Assembly: GCA_031274555.1 (NCBI GenBank)
Contig: JAISPZ010000002.1
Span: forward strand, 1 to 64,000
Reading direction: 5' to 3'
Source: Bacteroidales bacterium
Lineage (GTDB): Bacteria; Bacteroidota; Bacteroidia; Bacteroidales; P3
Length of the DNA: 64,000 nucleotides
A model generated the notes under the pieces. The model worked only from the letters and a program-made list of their open reading frames with translations, was not told the origin of the DNA and searched no databases. A program made the translations under genes and the position numbers. This document shows, piece after piece, positions 8,244-18,589 of the stretch (the stretch's first letter is position 1; each line of letters opens with the position of its first letter).

Positions 8244-10169
8244 ATGAAAAAGTTTTTTACATATTTATTTCTTGCCGCTGCCCCAGCCGTGCAAGCACAG
8301 CAGGGATGGGAGTCGCACAATAGGGAGCGTGCAAAACCTGTTTTTGAAAAGGCATATCGTGCTTACCGAGAGGGCGACAGTGAAACTGCATTTAAATATG
8401 TCAATAAGGCGATTGAATTATATCCTGAATATCCTCAAGCATGGCTTCAAAAGGCGATAATTTATGAGGATAAAAAAATTATTGACAGTGCAATTTTATG
8501 TTACAGAAATGCTCTTAATTTTGACCCTGACATTTTCCCTAATGCTTATTATACTTTGGGAAGATTGGAAAATTCTATGGGTATGTACAGTGAAGCCGAC
8601 AGCAATCTTGCAAAATTTCTCTCTCATCCTAAAGCTACGAGTGACAACCTTCGCAATAAGGCGGAACTTCTGCGGGCGAAGAACGGCGAAGCGTTAAAAC
8701 TCGCAACTTCGAGCGTGCCATTTGAGCCGTTTAATTTGGGTGAAAACATAAATACAGAATACGACGAATACTTCCCTGTTATTACACTTGACGGTCGTTC
8801 AATAATAATCACGCGCCGTTATATGCGTACCGACCCTGCCCCGCATTTGGAAGAAGATTTTTTTATTTCTACGCGCGACTCTTTGGGTGTCTTCGCAAAG
8901 GCGTTGCGTGTTCCTGAGCCGATAAATTCCAACAACAACGAGGGTGCACAATCTCTTTCTGCGGATGGACGTTATATGTTTTTCTCAATTTGTGAGGAGC
9001 GTAAAGAGATGGGTTTTGGCTCATGCGATTTATGGTGTTCCAGATTTACAAACGGAGCTTGGAGCAAGCCATTCAATCTTGGAGCACCTGTAAATACTGA
9101 ATATTGGGAGAGTCAGCCGTCGTTTTCTTCTGACGGCAGGACACTTTATTTCTGCTCCAATCGTCGTGGCGGGTATGGTTCGGGCGATATTTGGAAAACA
9201 ATGCTGCAGGATAATGGAACATGGTCAGAGCCGCAAAATCTCGGCTCTGTGATAAATACTTCGGGAATGGAAAATTCGCCATTTATCCACCCTGACCAAA
9301 AGACACTTTATTTTTCTTCTAACGGTCATGCGGGGCTTGGTGGAATGGACATTTTTATTGCTCGAATTAAAGAGGACGGCACGTTTGAAAAACCGATAAA
9401 TATTGGTTTCCCCATAAACACTTATGCGGATGAAAAGACGTTAAGTGTAAATCGCACAGGCGACACTGCCTACTTCGCATCCGACAAACTTAACGGTTTT
9501 GGCGGGGACGATATTTACGCATTTGCTCTCTATGAACAGGCACGCCCACAGGCTGTTTCGTACATGAAAGGTCGTGTGCTTGACGCGGTTACGCTTCAGC
9601 CGTTAGAGGCGTTTTTTGAACTGATAAATGTTGAGAGTGGAAAGCACAAAGTGGAGTCGTATTCCGACAGCAAATCGGGTGAGTTTATTGTTGCACTGCC
9701 TATTGATGAGGAGTTTGCTCTCAACGTTTCAAAAAGTGGTTATTTATTTTATTCGGAACATATTTCACTGACGGACAAAAACAGCAATGAACCTTTTGAA
9801 AAAGATATTCTGCTTTCAAAGATTGTTGCCGGTGAAAAGATTGTACTGAACAATGTGTTTTTTGCTATTGATAAGGCTGATCTACGCGATGAGTCGTTTG
9901 TTGAATTGGACAAGCTTGTGGATTTTCTAAAAAACAATCCCGATGTACGGATTGAGATAAGCGGTCATACGGATAACACAGGTGGCGAGATGCGCAATCA
10001 AACGTTGTCGCAGGAAAGAGCTAAAGCGGTCGTAGATTATCTGGCAGGAAAGGGTATTGACACCAATCGTATGGTTTCCATCGGCTATGGCTCAAGTAAG
10101 CCTGTCGCTAATAACGATACGGAAGATAATCGTGCGCTGAACAGGCGTACGGAAGTTAAAATTTTGTGA
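8244..10169 (+). CDS. TPR-PD40 propeller-carboxypeptidase regulatory-OmpA domain protein, PorE-like
   Basis: N-terminal TPR, repeated SxDGRxxxFxS PD40 motifs, CarboxypepD_reg-like GRVLDAVTLQPLEA, C-terminal OmpA (ISGHTDNTGG..LSQERAKAVVDYL). Confidence 0.85.
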   Translation: MKKFFTYLFLAAAPAVQAQQGWESHNRERAKPVFEKAYRAYREGDSETAFKYVNKAIELYPEYPQAWLQKAIIYEDKKIIDSAILCYRNALNFDPDIFPNAYYTLGRLENSMGMYSEADSNLAKFLSHPKATSDNLRNKAELLRAKNGEALKLATSSVPFEPFNLGENINTEYDEYFPVITLDGRSIIITRRYMRTDPAPHLEEDFFISTRDSLGVFAKALRVPEPINSNNNEGAQSLSADGRYMFFSICEERKEMGFGSCDLWCSRFTNGAWSKPFNLGAPVNTEYWESQPSFSSDGRTLYFCSNRRGGYGSGDIWKTMLQDNGTWSEPQNLGSVINTSGMENSPFIHPDQKTLYFSSNGHAGLGGMDIFIARIKEDGTFEKPINIGFPINTYADEKTLSVNRTGDTAYFASDKLNGFGGDDIYAFALYEQARPQAVSYMKGRVLDAVTLQPLEAFFELINVESGKHKVESYSDSKSGEFIVALPIDEEFALNVSKSGYLFYSEHISLTDKNSNEPFEKDILLSKIVAGEKIVLNNVFFAIDKADLRDESFVELDKLVDFLKNNPDVRIEISGHTDNTGGEMRNQTLSQERAKAVVDYLAGKGIDTNRMVSIGYGSSKPVANNDTEDNRALNRRTEVKIL

Positions 10170-10170
10170 T

Positions 10171-11145
10171 ATGTTTGATCCTAATGCGGCTTTAGAGCCA
10201 AACGGTAATTATTTTGGTTTTCCATTTTCTCTCGAAGAGTCAAAGTTGATATTGATTTCTGTGCCTTGGGATGTTACTGCTTCTTACAAAAGTGGTACGG
10301 CAAAAGGTCCACAGGCGATTATGGATGCTTCGCTGCAACTTGATTTTTACGACGAGGTAATCCCAAATGCATGGGAACTCGGCATCGGCACTCTACCGTT
10401 AAACGATAGTGCTGCTATACGGCGTTCTTCGATAGAGTTACGTGATTTGTCATCCGATTTATCGCTCGTTAATGCTGCTTGCAGTCATCTTAACGAATGG
10501 GTTTTTGAAACGTCTGATTATTGGCTCGGCAAAAATAAAAAAGTGGGTATAGTGGGGGGCGAGCACAGTGTTCCTCTCGGCTATTTACAAGCACTCGCCA
10601 AACGTTACGACAATTTTGGTATTCTTCATTTTGATGCTCACGCCGACTTGCGAGACGGCTATGAGGGACTTGAATTTTCGCATGCTTCCATTATGTATAA
10701 CGCATTAAAGATTTTGCAAGTGGAGCGTTTAGTGCAGGTGGGCATAAGGGATGTATCGCCACGAGAAATGGATATTGCAAAAGCGCAGGGCAATCGTGTT
10801 GTGCAATTTTCCGACAGGATGTTACAAAATTCTTTATTCAATGGCTCAACATGGCATGAACAATGCGAAAAAATAATTTCGACATTGCCCGAAAAAATTT
10901 ATATAAGTTTTGACATTGACGCGCTCGACCCATCGCTTTGTCCGCATACAGGAACACCTGTACCAAGCGGTATTTCATTTGCGCAGGTGCGATACTTCTT
11001 GGAGATGCTTCAACTGTCAAAAAAAGAAATTATAGGTTTTGACCTTTGTGAAGTCGCCCCTGCGGAAGGTGATGAGTGGGACGGAAACGTTGGCGCAAGA
11101 GTGCTGTATATGCTCTCGAACGCGTGCTTGTTGCAAAACGTGTAG
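10171..11145 (+). CDS. Arginase/agmatinase family hydrolase
   Basis: GGEHSV, HFDAHADLRDGY, SFDIDALDPSLCPHTGTPVPSG metal-binding motifs. Confidence 0.92.
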   Translation: MFDPNAALEPNGNYFGFPFSLEESKLILISVPWDVTASYKSGTAKGPQAIMDASLQLDFYDEVIPNAWELGIGTLPLNDSAAIRRSSIELRDLSSDLSLVNAACSHLNEWVFETSDYWLGKNKKVGIVGGEHSVPLGYLQALAKRYDNFGILHFDAHADLRDGYEGLEFSHASIMYNALKILQVERLVQVGIRDVSPREMDIAKAQGNRVVQFSDRMLQNSLFNGSTWHEQCEKIISTLPEKIYISFDIDALDPSLCPHTGTPVPSGISFAQVRYFLEMLQLSKKEIIGFDLCEVAPAEGDEWDGNVGARVLYMLSNACLLQNV

Positions 11146-11174
11146 ACGAACATTCTACACCGCAGGGGCACACC

Positions 11175-14100
11175 CTATAAATTGCAGAACTCGCGATAGT
11201 CGCAAAATCCACACGCGCCACCGAACTCAGTGCGTTTGTCTTCACGCTGTGTAAAGGGAATGTTCTCGTTCAGAAAATCGTCTTTGAAAAATCGCGAAAA
11301 GGAGTCGTCAAAAATGTCTTTTACATCGTTGTACGTTTTTGCATCTGGCTTGATTTTAGAGGCGACAGGCACGGCGCAACGCTCCATGTCGGCAATGGCG
11401 AAGAGTAGAATTGGCACAACTTTTTCGTATTTTTCGGAAAGAATTTTTGAATAGAGGAGTAATTGAAAAAGGTAGGCTTCTCTGTATTTTCGCGCTTCTG
11501 AAAACATCGTTATTCCATTGTTAAAATCGTCATCGGATGGAAGTTTACCTGTCTTAAAATCATGTATATATACCGTTCCGTCTTTTTCAATAAGACGGTC
11601 TATAATTCCGCCTACAGAAAAATTTTTTTCTATATTTATAGAGCATTTTTCTTCCAAACCAAGAACGTTAAACGGTGCCATATTTATATCGTATTCAAGA
11701 ATGTTTTGCACCATTTGTTTCACAATATTAAAATAGAGTATCTGCCCGCCATTGTAGGAGCTAAGTTGCGTGTTACAATCGTTAAAAAGTACTTTGTTAA
11801 ATGCCTCTAAAATGAATTTATCTGCCTCGTTTAAACTGTCTTCTATCTGCGCTCTATTGACTTCAAAAGGGAATTTATTTTCTCCAATTTCTTTATAAAT
11901 AATTTCAATCGTTTTATGCAAAAGATTTCCGATAGTGGCGGCACTTAAATCGTCTTCCATGACATCCGTTTCGTTTTTAAGTTTGAGTATTTTTCTGAAA
12001 TAATATTTCATTTTGCAATCGATGTACATATTCATTGCAGAGGGAGAGATGATGTCCTGCTCATTGCTTGGAAGAATTTTAGGCGCGGACGGAAGTGGCT
12101 GCCACGCTATTATTTTCTTTTTTAAGTTGAGTTGCTTAAATTCTATTTCACGATTGAGTTCGTTGTTGAGTTGCATTAAAAATCTGCTTTTCTCACCCTT
12201 GCCTATTGTGCTATCAGTAGAGTACGCAAAATGTATGTTTTTTGCTCGCTGGATAAGACGATAAAAATTGTAGGCAGAGATAGCATCGTTTTTTTCTATA
12301 TCTGCCATTCCGTAATGGTGACGCAAGAAAAGCGGAATAAATGTGCCGTCGGGGAAATTTTTAGGTATTATCCCCTCGTTCGCAGAAAGTATAAGTAAAT
12401 TATCAAAGTCCATACTGCGTGTGTCCGACATTGCCATAATATGCAAGCCTGTATCGGGGTCTGTGCTGAAAGGAACTTTTTCTGTTCCGAATATTTGAAG
12501 TAACAATCGCGAAATTGTTTTTTTATTTATGAATGAAGTTTGCCCTGTTTGTGATGTTTGTGATGTTTGTGATGTTTGTGAAGTTTGTGATGTTTGCAGC
12601 GTTTGCAGTAAAGAAATATTTTTTATTTTTTTTAATATTTTTTTTATCCAGTCTAACGCCTGAAATTCCATTGCAGAATGTTCTCTCATCTGCTCAGCAA
12701 TATTTAGCAAAGAATTTACAAGTTCGTCAGCACTGCACGTTGAATTTTCTAATTCTATCAGTTTTTCTTCTATAATCGCTGCAACAGCGGTCTGCCTTAA
12801 TGGAACGTTGATGGAAATATTGTACGCATTTACTTCGTTCGGAATGGAATTTATCACAGGGAAAAGCAACATCTCATCGCAGAGTATAATCGCTGTCTTT
12901 GCATCGGAAAAATCTGTAACACCTGTGCTCTTGATAAATTCGGGAATATATGATATTTGCGCAGTTGCATTAGGTGCTTCAACAATTACCATTTTTTCTA
13001 TATTGCTAAAATTGTCAGACTTCATCGACATTTCATTACCAAATTTATCTGCATATTTCACGACATATTTTCCTGCCTCTCTACCCTTATAAAATTCGTC
13101 GTAATCCCAAAAAAATAATGCTTTGTCCTTGAAATTTTCCATAAATAAAATTTCTGTTTTTGAAAGCTCACCAAAACCTGCAAAAACAAATTTCTTGTTT
13201 TCAAACGTTTCTTTCTGGAGTTTATTTTCTATCGCATCACGCATTACTAATCCCTCGTAACCAATTCCTTTCTCTTTAAGTGTCTGTCTAAAATCTTCAT
13301 ATACCTCGTAGAGATTGTCCCAAATAGAAAAGAATTTTTTTGAGAGAGGATCCGACTTGCTGTTTTTTGAAAAATTGAAAAAACGTTCTACAATTTCCTT
13401 TTGACTGTCGGAAAGATTTTGCCAATCGTCTTTCATTCTATCAAGGTCAGACAGGTGCATAAAAAGAAATTTCGCATCGACCATTTCCATATCTATTTCG
13501 CTGAAATCGTTTAAAAGAATTTCGCCGAAAGAATAAAATTCGTCGAGTGTTTCGACAGGATGAGTGGGGGCGGTGGTTGTTGCGGGAACGGTGGTGGTTG
13601 TTGCGGGAACGGTGGTGGTTGCGGGGGCGGTGGTGGTTGCGGGGACGGTGGTTGTTGCGGGGGCGGGGGGTGTTGCGGGGGCGGGGGGTGTTACTGTCAC
13701 ACAAAAGCAAATTTTAATGTACGACCGATAAAGCATTTCGACAAGTTCTATCTTTTCGATGGAGTCTTGCACCATTTTTAGAGCGGAGTTCTTCCTCAGC
13801 AGGTCAAAGGTATTGGAATATGTCGGTTCTGAAATTGTATGCGCAGCCAAATATCTTTTTAAAAATGTAATCGCCCTGTTAGACGGCTGCACAACTATAA
13901 TATTTGAGAGGTCATCACCGTATTTTTCAACTATTTTTTTTGCAACTGTTTCTAAAAATGGTGACACAGAAGGAGCAGAAGATAATGATAACGGTGTATC
14001 ATCGGCAACATCCCCGCTCGTTTGTAACGATGTATCATCACCGACAACACTGCCAACAATATCCCCGACGGAAATACTGCCGACTAGATCAATATCACCA

Positions 14101-16421
14101 ATTGCGCCGACACCATAAGCGGAGCCAACAGTGCTTGCTGAATCAAAAATATAATTCTGAATTTTTTCTGCGCCCCTCTTTTTTGGGGGATTTTCCATAA
14201 AAAGAAAAAGGTTACTCCCCGCCCTTGTAAGTGCTACATAAAGCGTATTAAGGGTGTCCATCCTGTTCATCTTTTCTTCCTCAAAATAACTTTTGGAAAA
14301 AGTAGATTTTTCTAAATCCTTTCCAAAATTCATCGGAAGAACCGGTAGAGAAGAAAAATCACTGTCGGTATTTTCCACCCAAATTAACTCCCCCTTTTTT
14401 ATATCGGACATTTGCCAATTTATGAAGGGCACTATCACTGTGTGGTATTCTAACCCTTTCGATTTGTGAATTGTTGTCACAAGAAGTCCGTCCCGCTCCA
14501 TTCCCTGCTCAAGAGTTACGTTGCATAATTCTTTGTTCCAATAGGACAAGAAAGTGCTTATCGTGCAAGTATGATTTTTTGCAAACGTATTTACCTTGTC
14601 GAGAAATGTATATACAAACGCCTTTTCATCTTCCTGTGGATTGTATATTTTCAACAACCCATGCACCATATCTTGTAGCGATTTATTTTCTAAATGACTT
14701 ATTTTTTCATAACTGAAATCAAAGAGAAACTGCCTTTCTGCAATATGCTTCATTTCCTCCTCATAAAGCCTGTTTTTTCTACTTTGTAGAGCACCGAGTG
14801 CGGATATGACGAACCTGACAGCATCGCAAGATTTAAGAGTGTAAGCAGCAGGATTTATTACAGAAAAATATCCTAATTTTTTCATCTCTGCAATGCCCTC
14901 ACCACCCCCTGAAAATTCCGACAAATATTTTGCGATGTCTTTTATATCTTTATTCGCTCTGCATAATATTGCAATATCCTTCGGAAAAACTTTTTTAGTA
15001 TAGAGTTTTTTTAGTGTGTCAATTAAACATTCATATTTTTTGTCGCCTTTTTTATCGTAACGAGTCACCTCAATATATCCGCCATCTTTGGATGTTTCAG
15101 GTAAATTCTGCACAACATTTCTGTACGCTTTTCTTATGTCTTCGTTATCTTTTTCTGTACCTAAGTTTTCAATAATTTTTGAAAATAGTTTATTATTAAA
15201 TTCTATAATATTTTTTCGACTTCTGTAATTTGTTGAAAGATCTTCTACTGACACTTTCGTTTGACCTGCAAATGTTTCTTTCTCTATATTGTTCAAAATC
15301 TGCCAATCACCGTTACGAAAACGATATATTGACTGTTTCACGTCACCCACAATCATACAAAAATCATTATTCGAAATTATTTCTGACAGAAGATTTCTGA
15401 AATTCTGCCATTGCAGAAAAGAAGTGTCCTGAAATTCGTCTATCATAACACTTTTTATATTCGCTCCTATCTTCTCGTAAATAAAACTTGCATTGCTGTC
15501 ACTCTCTTTTAGCATACCATGCAGCAGTACGGCAGTCTTTGAGAGCAAAAAACGCATATTTTCCCTGCTTTGAAGATCGACTTCCCTGTCAATATCCCCA
15601 ATAAGTTCGAGTTGGAAAATATTGTCAAGAATTATTTTTGCAGTGTTGTAAAGTGCTTCATTCTTGGCTGCGGTTTCGGCTGCGGCTGCGGTTTCGGCTT
15701 CGTATGTTCTTATTATTTCCTTGCATTTGATTTTTAAATCCCTTATTACATTCGGATTATTCTTTAAAGCATATTGCAACTTCGGCGAATGAATTTGAAA
15801 TTTCTCTGAAAAAAGATTTCTCACGCTAAATTCTATAAGACTATCCTTAATATTCCACTTATCATCCTGTTCAACTTTATGTTTTACATACTCCAATAAT
15901 ATATCAAGCGTTTTTTCGTTTCCCTTTTCAGACGCTTTGTTAATAAAGGCATTTACGGCATCTATTGTTATAATATTATTATTTAATTCTATATTGAATT
16001 TTGACCCCACGCCAAGTTCTCGTGCTAAATTTTGTACCACTTTAACAAAAAAACTGTCAATGGTTACTACCCAAAAACGACTATAATCATGAAGAATTTC
16101 GTCAAGGCGGAGTTTGGCTATCCTTGTTATGTCCTCGTCTGTGATGATTTTACGCAAATTCTGTTTTTGTAATTCGCTTCGTAGCGCATTTCTAAAACTA
16201 ATCGCCTTACTATCTCTTACATTCTTTGACAGAGCGGAAAGTTCGGCAAGTATGCGTTGCTTCATTTCTGCTGTGGCATCGTTCGTAAAAGTTACGGCAA
16301 GAATATTACGATGGGCGTTATCACCCCCTGTAATCAACATCTTGACGTAGTGCAAAGCGAGCGTAAATGTCTTACCCGACCCCGCAGAGGCGTTATAGAC
16401 AACAAAGTTTGAATTGGACAT
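11175..16421 (-). CDS. AddA-like UvrD helicase fused to AddB-like PD-(D/E)XK nuclease, 1748 aa
   Basis: Walker A NASAGSGKTFTLALH; MIDEFQDTSFLQW; TTIHKSKGLEY; AddB-like PFLETVAKKIVEKYGDDLSNIIVVQPSNRA; nuclease IHDFKTGKLP; CGFCDYREFC Fe-S cysteines. Confidence 0.88.
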   Translation of the reverse strand: MSNSNFVVYNASAGSGKTFTLALHYVKMLITGGDNAHRNILAVTFTNDATAEMKQRILAELSALSKNVRDSKAISFRNALRSELQKQNLRKIITDEDITRIAKLRLDEILHDYSRFWVVTIDSFFVKVVQNLARELGVGSKFNIELNNNIITIDAVNAFINKASEKGNEKTLDILLEYVKHKVEQDDKWNIKDSLIEFSVRNLFSEKFQIHSPKLQYALKNNPNVIRDLKIKCKEIIRTYEAETAAAAETAAKNEALYNTAKIILDNIFQLELIGDIDREVDLQSRENMRFLLSKTAVLLHGMLKESDSNASFIYEKIGANIKSVMIDEFQDTSFLQWQNFRNLLSEIISNNDFCMIVGDVKQSIYRFRNGDWQILNNIEKETFAGQTKVSVEDLSTNYRSRKNIIEFNNKLFSKIIENLGTEKDNEDIRKAYRNVVQNLPETSKDGGYIEVTRYDKKGDKKYECLIDTLKKLYTKKVFPKDIAILCRANKDIKDIAKYLSEFSGGGEGIAEMKKLGYFSVINPAAYTLKSCDAVRFVISALGALQSRKNRLYEEEMKHIAERQFLFDFSYEKISHLENKSLQDMVHGLLKIYNPQEDEKAFVYTFLDKVNTFAKNHTCTISTFLSYWNKELCNVTLEQGMERDGLLVTTIHKSKGLEYHTVIVPFINWQMSDIKKGELIWVENTDSDFSSLPVLPMNFGKDLEKSTFSKSYFEEEKMNRMDTLNTLYVALTRAGSNLFLFMENPPKKRGAEKIQNYIFDSASTVGSAYGVGAIGDIDLVGSISVGDIVGSVVGDDTSLQTSGDVADDTPLSLSSAPSVSPFLETVAKKIVEKYGDDLSNIIVVQPSNRAITFLKRYLAAHTISEPTYSNTFDLLRKNSALKMVQDSIEKIELVEMLYRSYIKICFCVTVTPPAPATPPAPATTTVPATTTAPATTTVPATTTTVPATTTAPTHPVETLDEFYSFGEILLNDFSEIDMEMVDAKFLFMHLSDLDRMKDDWQNLSDSQKEIVERFFNFSKNSKSDPLSKKFFSIWDNLYEVYEDFRQTLKEKGIGYEGLVMRDAIENKLQKETFENKKFVFAGFGELSKTEILFMENFKDKALFFWDYDEFYKGREAGKYVVKYADKFGNEMSMKSDNFSNIEKMVIVEAPNATAQISYIPEFIKSTGVTDFSDAKTAIILCDEMLLFPVINSIPNEVNAYNISINVPLRQTAVAAIIEEKLIELENSTCSADELVNSLLNIAEQMREHSAMEFQALDWIKKILKKIKNISLLQTLQTSQTSQTSQTSQTSQTGQTSFINKKTISRLLLQIFGTEKVPFSTDPDTGLHIMAMSDTRSMDFDNLLILSANEGIIPKNFPDGTFIPLFLRHHYGMADIEKNDAISAYNFYRLIQRAKNIHFAYSTDSTIGKGEKSRFLMQLNNELNREIEFKQLNLKKKIIAWQPLPSAPKILPSNEQDIISPSAMNMYIDCKMKYYFRKILKLKNETDVMEDDLSAATIGNLLHKTIEIIYKEIGENKFPFEVNRAQIEDSLNEADKFILEAFNKVLFNDCNTQLSSYNGGQILYFNIVKQMVQNILEYDINMAPFNVLGLEEKCSINIEKNFSVGGIIDRLIEKDGTVYIHDFKTGKLPSDDDFNNGITMFSEARKYREAYLFQLLLYSKILSEKYEKVVPILLFAIADMERCAVPVASKIKPDAKTYNDVKDIFDDSFSRFFKDDFLNENIPFTQREDKRTEFGGACGFCDYREFCNL

Positions 16422-16468
16422 AATTATAAAAATAAGAAAGGGTTGCTACCTCGTGATTTCATCTTAAA

Positions 16469-16596
16469 GATGTAAGGGCAAATTTACATGAAATTATCGA
16501 ATTACAGACGGACTTTTGTAAAACGGTGGGGAGATGTAAGGGCAAATTTACATGAAATTCTCGAATTACAGACGGACTTTTGTAAAACGGTGGGGA
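16469..16596 (-). promoter_or_regulatory. 64-bp tandem duplication carrying two promoter-like boxes (TAAATTTG) upstream of the addAB fusion
   Basis: Units 16469-16532 and 16533-16596 differ by one base noted; reverse strand TTCGAGAATTTCATGTAAATTTGC. Confidence 0.7.
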
Positions 16597-16613
16597 TAAG
16601 ATTTATAAAAAAA

Positions 16614-16993
16614 GGCAACACTGTAAGCCGGATTCTGTGACTGCTGTAAAAGCTGACTGCTGTCATTTATCTCGACGGAACATCGCTGTTCCGCTCTATC
16701 GAACTACCCCTCGCCAAAGAAGAAACCTATTCTATTGAGTAACCAAAGCCACTCACTGACGATATATTTGTTCTTTCAACCCATAAGGTTTACCTCACTC
16801 GCCTGTCACCAAACGTGTGCGTAGGCTCTTACCCTACGTTTTCACCCTTACCTTTGCAATGCAACGGCGGTATATTTTCTGTGGCACTTTCTGTTACGCA
16901 CAAGTCCCCCCGTGCGCACCTTCCCGTTAGGAAGTATGGCGGTTTCGGTTGTCCAGACTTTCCTCGCAATTTTGCGCGACAGCACGTGTTGCC
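16614..16993 (-). ncRNA. rnpB: RNase P RNA, bacterial class A
   Basis: Reverse strand: GAGGAAAGTCTGGACAACC, GGTAAGGGTGAAAACGTAGGGTAAGAGCC, ACAGAATCCGGCTTACAGTGTTGCC; P1 pairing GGCAACAC/GTGTTGCC. Confidence 0.95.
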
Positions 16994-16995
16994 TT

Positions 16996-17487
16996 TTATT
17001 TTATCAAATATTCTTCGATTACTTTTATCAACTGTTCCCTGCTTGGAAGACCTGCCTCAACCGCAAGAAGCTCTCCCTTTTTATTCACATACATAAGGGT
17101 TGGAATACTCCTTATCTGAAAAACAGAAGACAGTTCACGGTTTTTGTCAGTATCTATTTTGTAGAATTTCACCTTGCCACGATACTCCCACGACAAATCG
17201 TCCATAATGGGAGCTAAACGTTTGCAGGGTCCGCACCATGTTGCATAAAAGTCCACAATACAGGGCATCTCTCCACCCTCGTAAACGAATTTTTGAGTGT
17301 TTTTTGCATAGTCAAAAATCTGCTGCTTAAACTGCTCTTGAGTAATATGAATTACTTGGCTTTCTTTCGGAGCGGCGATAGTTGCGGGTAATTGCTCGTT
17401 TTCCTCCACCTGTGATTTTATGCTATTTGCCCCACAAGCGGTAAAACAGATAATACTCGCAAGCACAAACATTTGTAATATTTTCAT
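16996..17487 (-). CDS. Thioredoxin-domain lipoprotein
   Basis: FYATWCGPCKRLAPIMDDLS active site; N-terminal lipobox FTAC. Confidence 0.9.
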   Translation of the reverse strand: MKILQMFVLASIICFTACGANSIKSQVEENEQLPATIAAPKESQVIHITQEQFKQQIFDYAKNTQKFVYEGGEMPCIVDFYATWCGPCKRLAPIMDDLSWEYRGKVKFYKIDTDKNRELSSVFQIRSIPTLMYVNKKGELLAVEAGLPSREQLIKVIEEYLIK

Positions 17488-17637
17488 ACGCTTATAATTT
17501 ATTGACATTCTTGATTTTCTATTTAGGGTGTCAATGATTTGCAATTGTTTTTAACAGGTCGTATGGAACATTTAACTTGGGTGCCATACTCATTCCAGAC
17601 AACTCTGCTTTGATGACTTAGCTCGCACGCCCCCCTA

Positions 17638-18225
17638 CTACGCTACCACACTCGCGACAGACGGTTGCTTCGGTAACTTAAAAAAGTTCTGTACTTTGAT
17701 TTTTCTTTCAAGCTGCATCATTCCGTAAAGCATCGCTTCTGGACGTGGCGGACACCCCGGCACATATACATCCACAGGAATAATCTCCTCTACTCCCTTG
17801 ACCACATGATATGAGTCCTTAAATGGACCACCCGTCATCGCACAACTCCCCACCGCCATAACATACTTCGGTTCAGCCATCTGTTCATAAAGACGTTTCA
17901 ACACAGGTGCCATCTTGTGAACAATCGTTCCACACACAAAAATAACATCCGCCTGACGTGGACTGTTACGAGTAATCTCCCACCCAAAACGGGCGAAATC
18001 ACTACGAGCAGCACCAACACACATAAACTCTATGCCACAACAACTTGTTGCGAACGTAAGGGGCCACACAGAATGTGAACGTGCCCAATTCACAATGTCA
18101 TTCAACACTCCAACCGCGACACTCACACCGCCTTTACGCAATTCATCCACATATTTTTCGAGGTATTCATTGTTGTTGAATTCCTCGTATTTCATATCTT
18201 TTACCTTGACGTTTTGTGCTTTCAT
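17638..18225 (-). CDS. nuoB: NADH-quinone oxidoreductase subunit B
   Basis: TFATSCCGIEFM, GSCAMTGGPF, VPGCPPRPEAMLYGMM; ORF track start at 18312 judged too far upstream. Confidence 0.95.
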   Translation of the reverse strand: MKAQNVKVKDMKYEEFNNNEYLEKYVDELRKGGVSVAVGVLNDIVNWARSHSVWPLTFATSCCGIEFMCVGAARSDFARFGWEITRNSPRQADVIFVCGTIVHKMAPVLKRLYEQMAEPKYVMAVGSCAMTGGPFKDSYHVVKGVEEIIPVDVYVPGCPPRPEAMLYGMMQLERKIKVQNFFKLPKQPSVASVVA

Positions 18226-18235
18226 TCGATTAATT

Positions 18236-18589
18236 TTACTTCCAAGACAACGCTCCTTTTTTCCATGCGTACGCCAACCCAAGCGCAAGCACAACGAGGA
18301 AAAAGGATACACAGACTAAGCCCTGCGTCCCTAAATCTTTCATTATTACAGCCCACGGAAAAAGCAGTACCGTTTCCACGTCAAATACCAAATATAAAAT
18401 AGCAAAAAGGTAGTACCCTACTCTAAATTGCATCCACGACGACCCACGTGTGGGAATACCACATTCGTATGGTTCGCCTTTAAGTGCGTTAAAAGATCGT
18501 GGTGCGAGCAAAGATGCTATCACAAGTGCCGCAATAACCATTCCGATTGCGGTAATTATCGCTGTAAGAAAAAGTGCCGAATTAGTCAT
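18236..18589 (-). CDS. nuoA: NADH-quinone oxidoreductase subunit A
   Basis: EPYECGIPTRGSSWMQFRVGYYLFAILYLVFDVETVLLFPWAV. Confidence 0.96.
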   Translation of the reverse strand: MTNSALFLTAIITAIGMVIAALVIASLLAPRSFNALKGEPYECGIPTRGSSWMQFRVGYYLFAILYLVFDVETVLLFPWAVIMKDLGTQGLVCVSFFLVVLALGLAYAWKKGALSWK

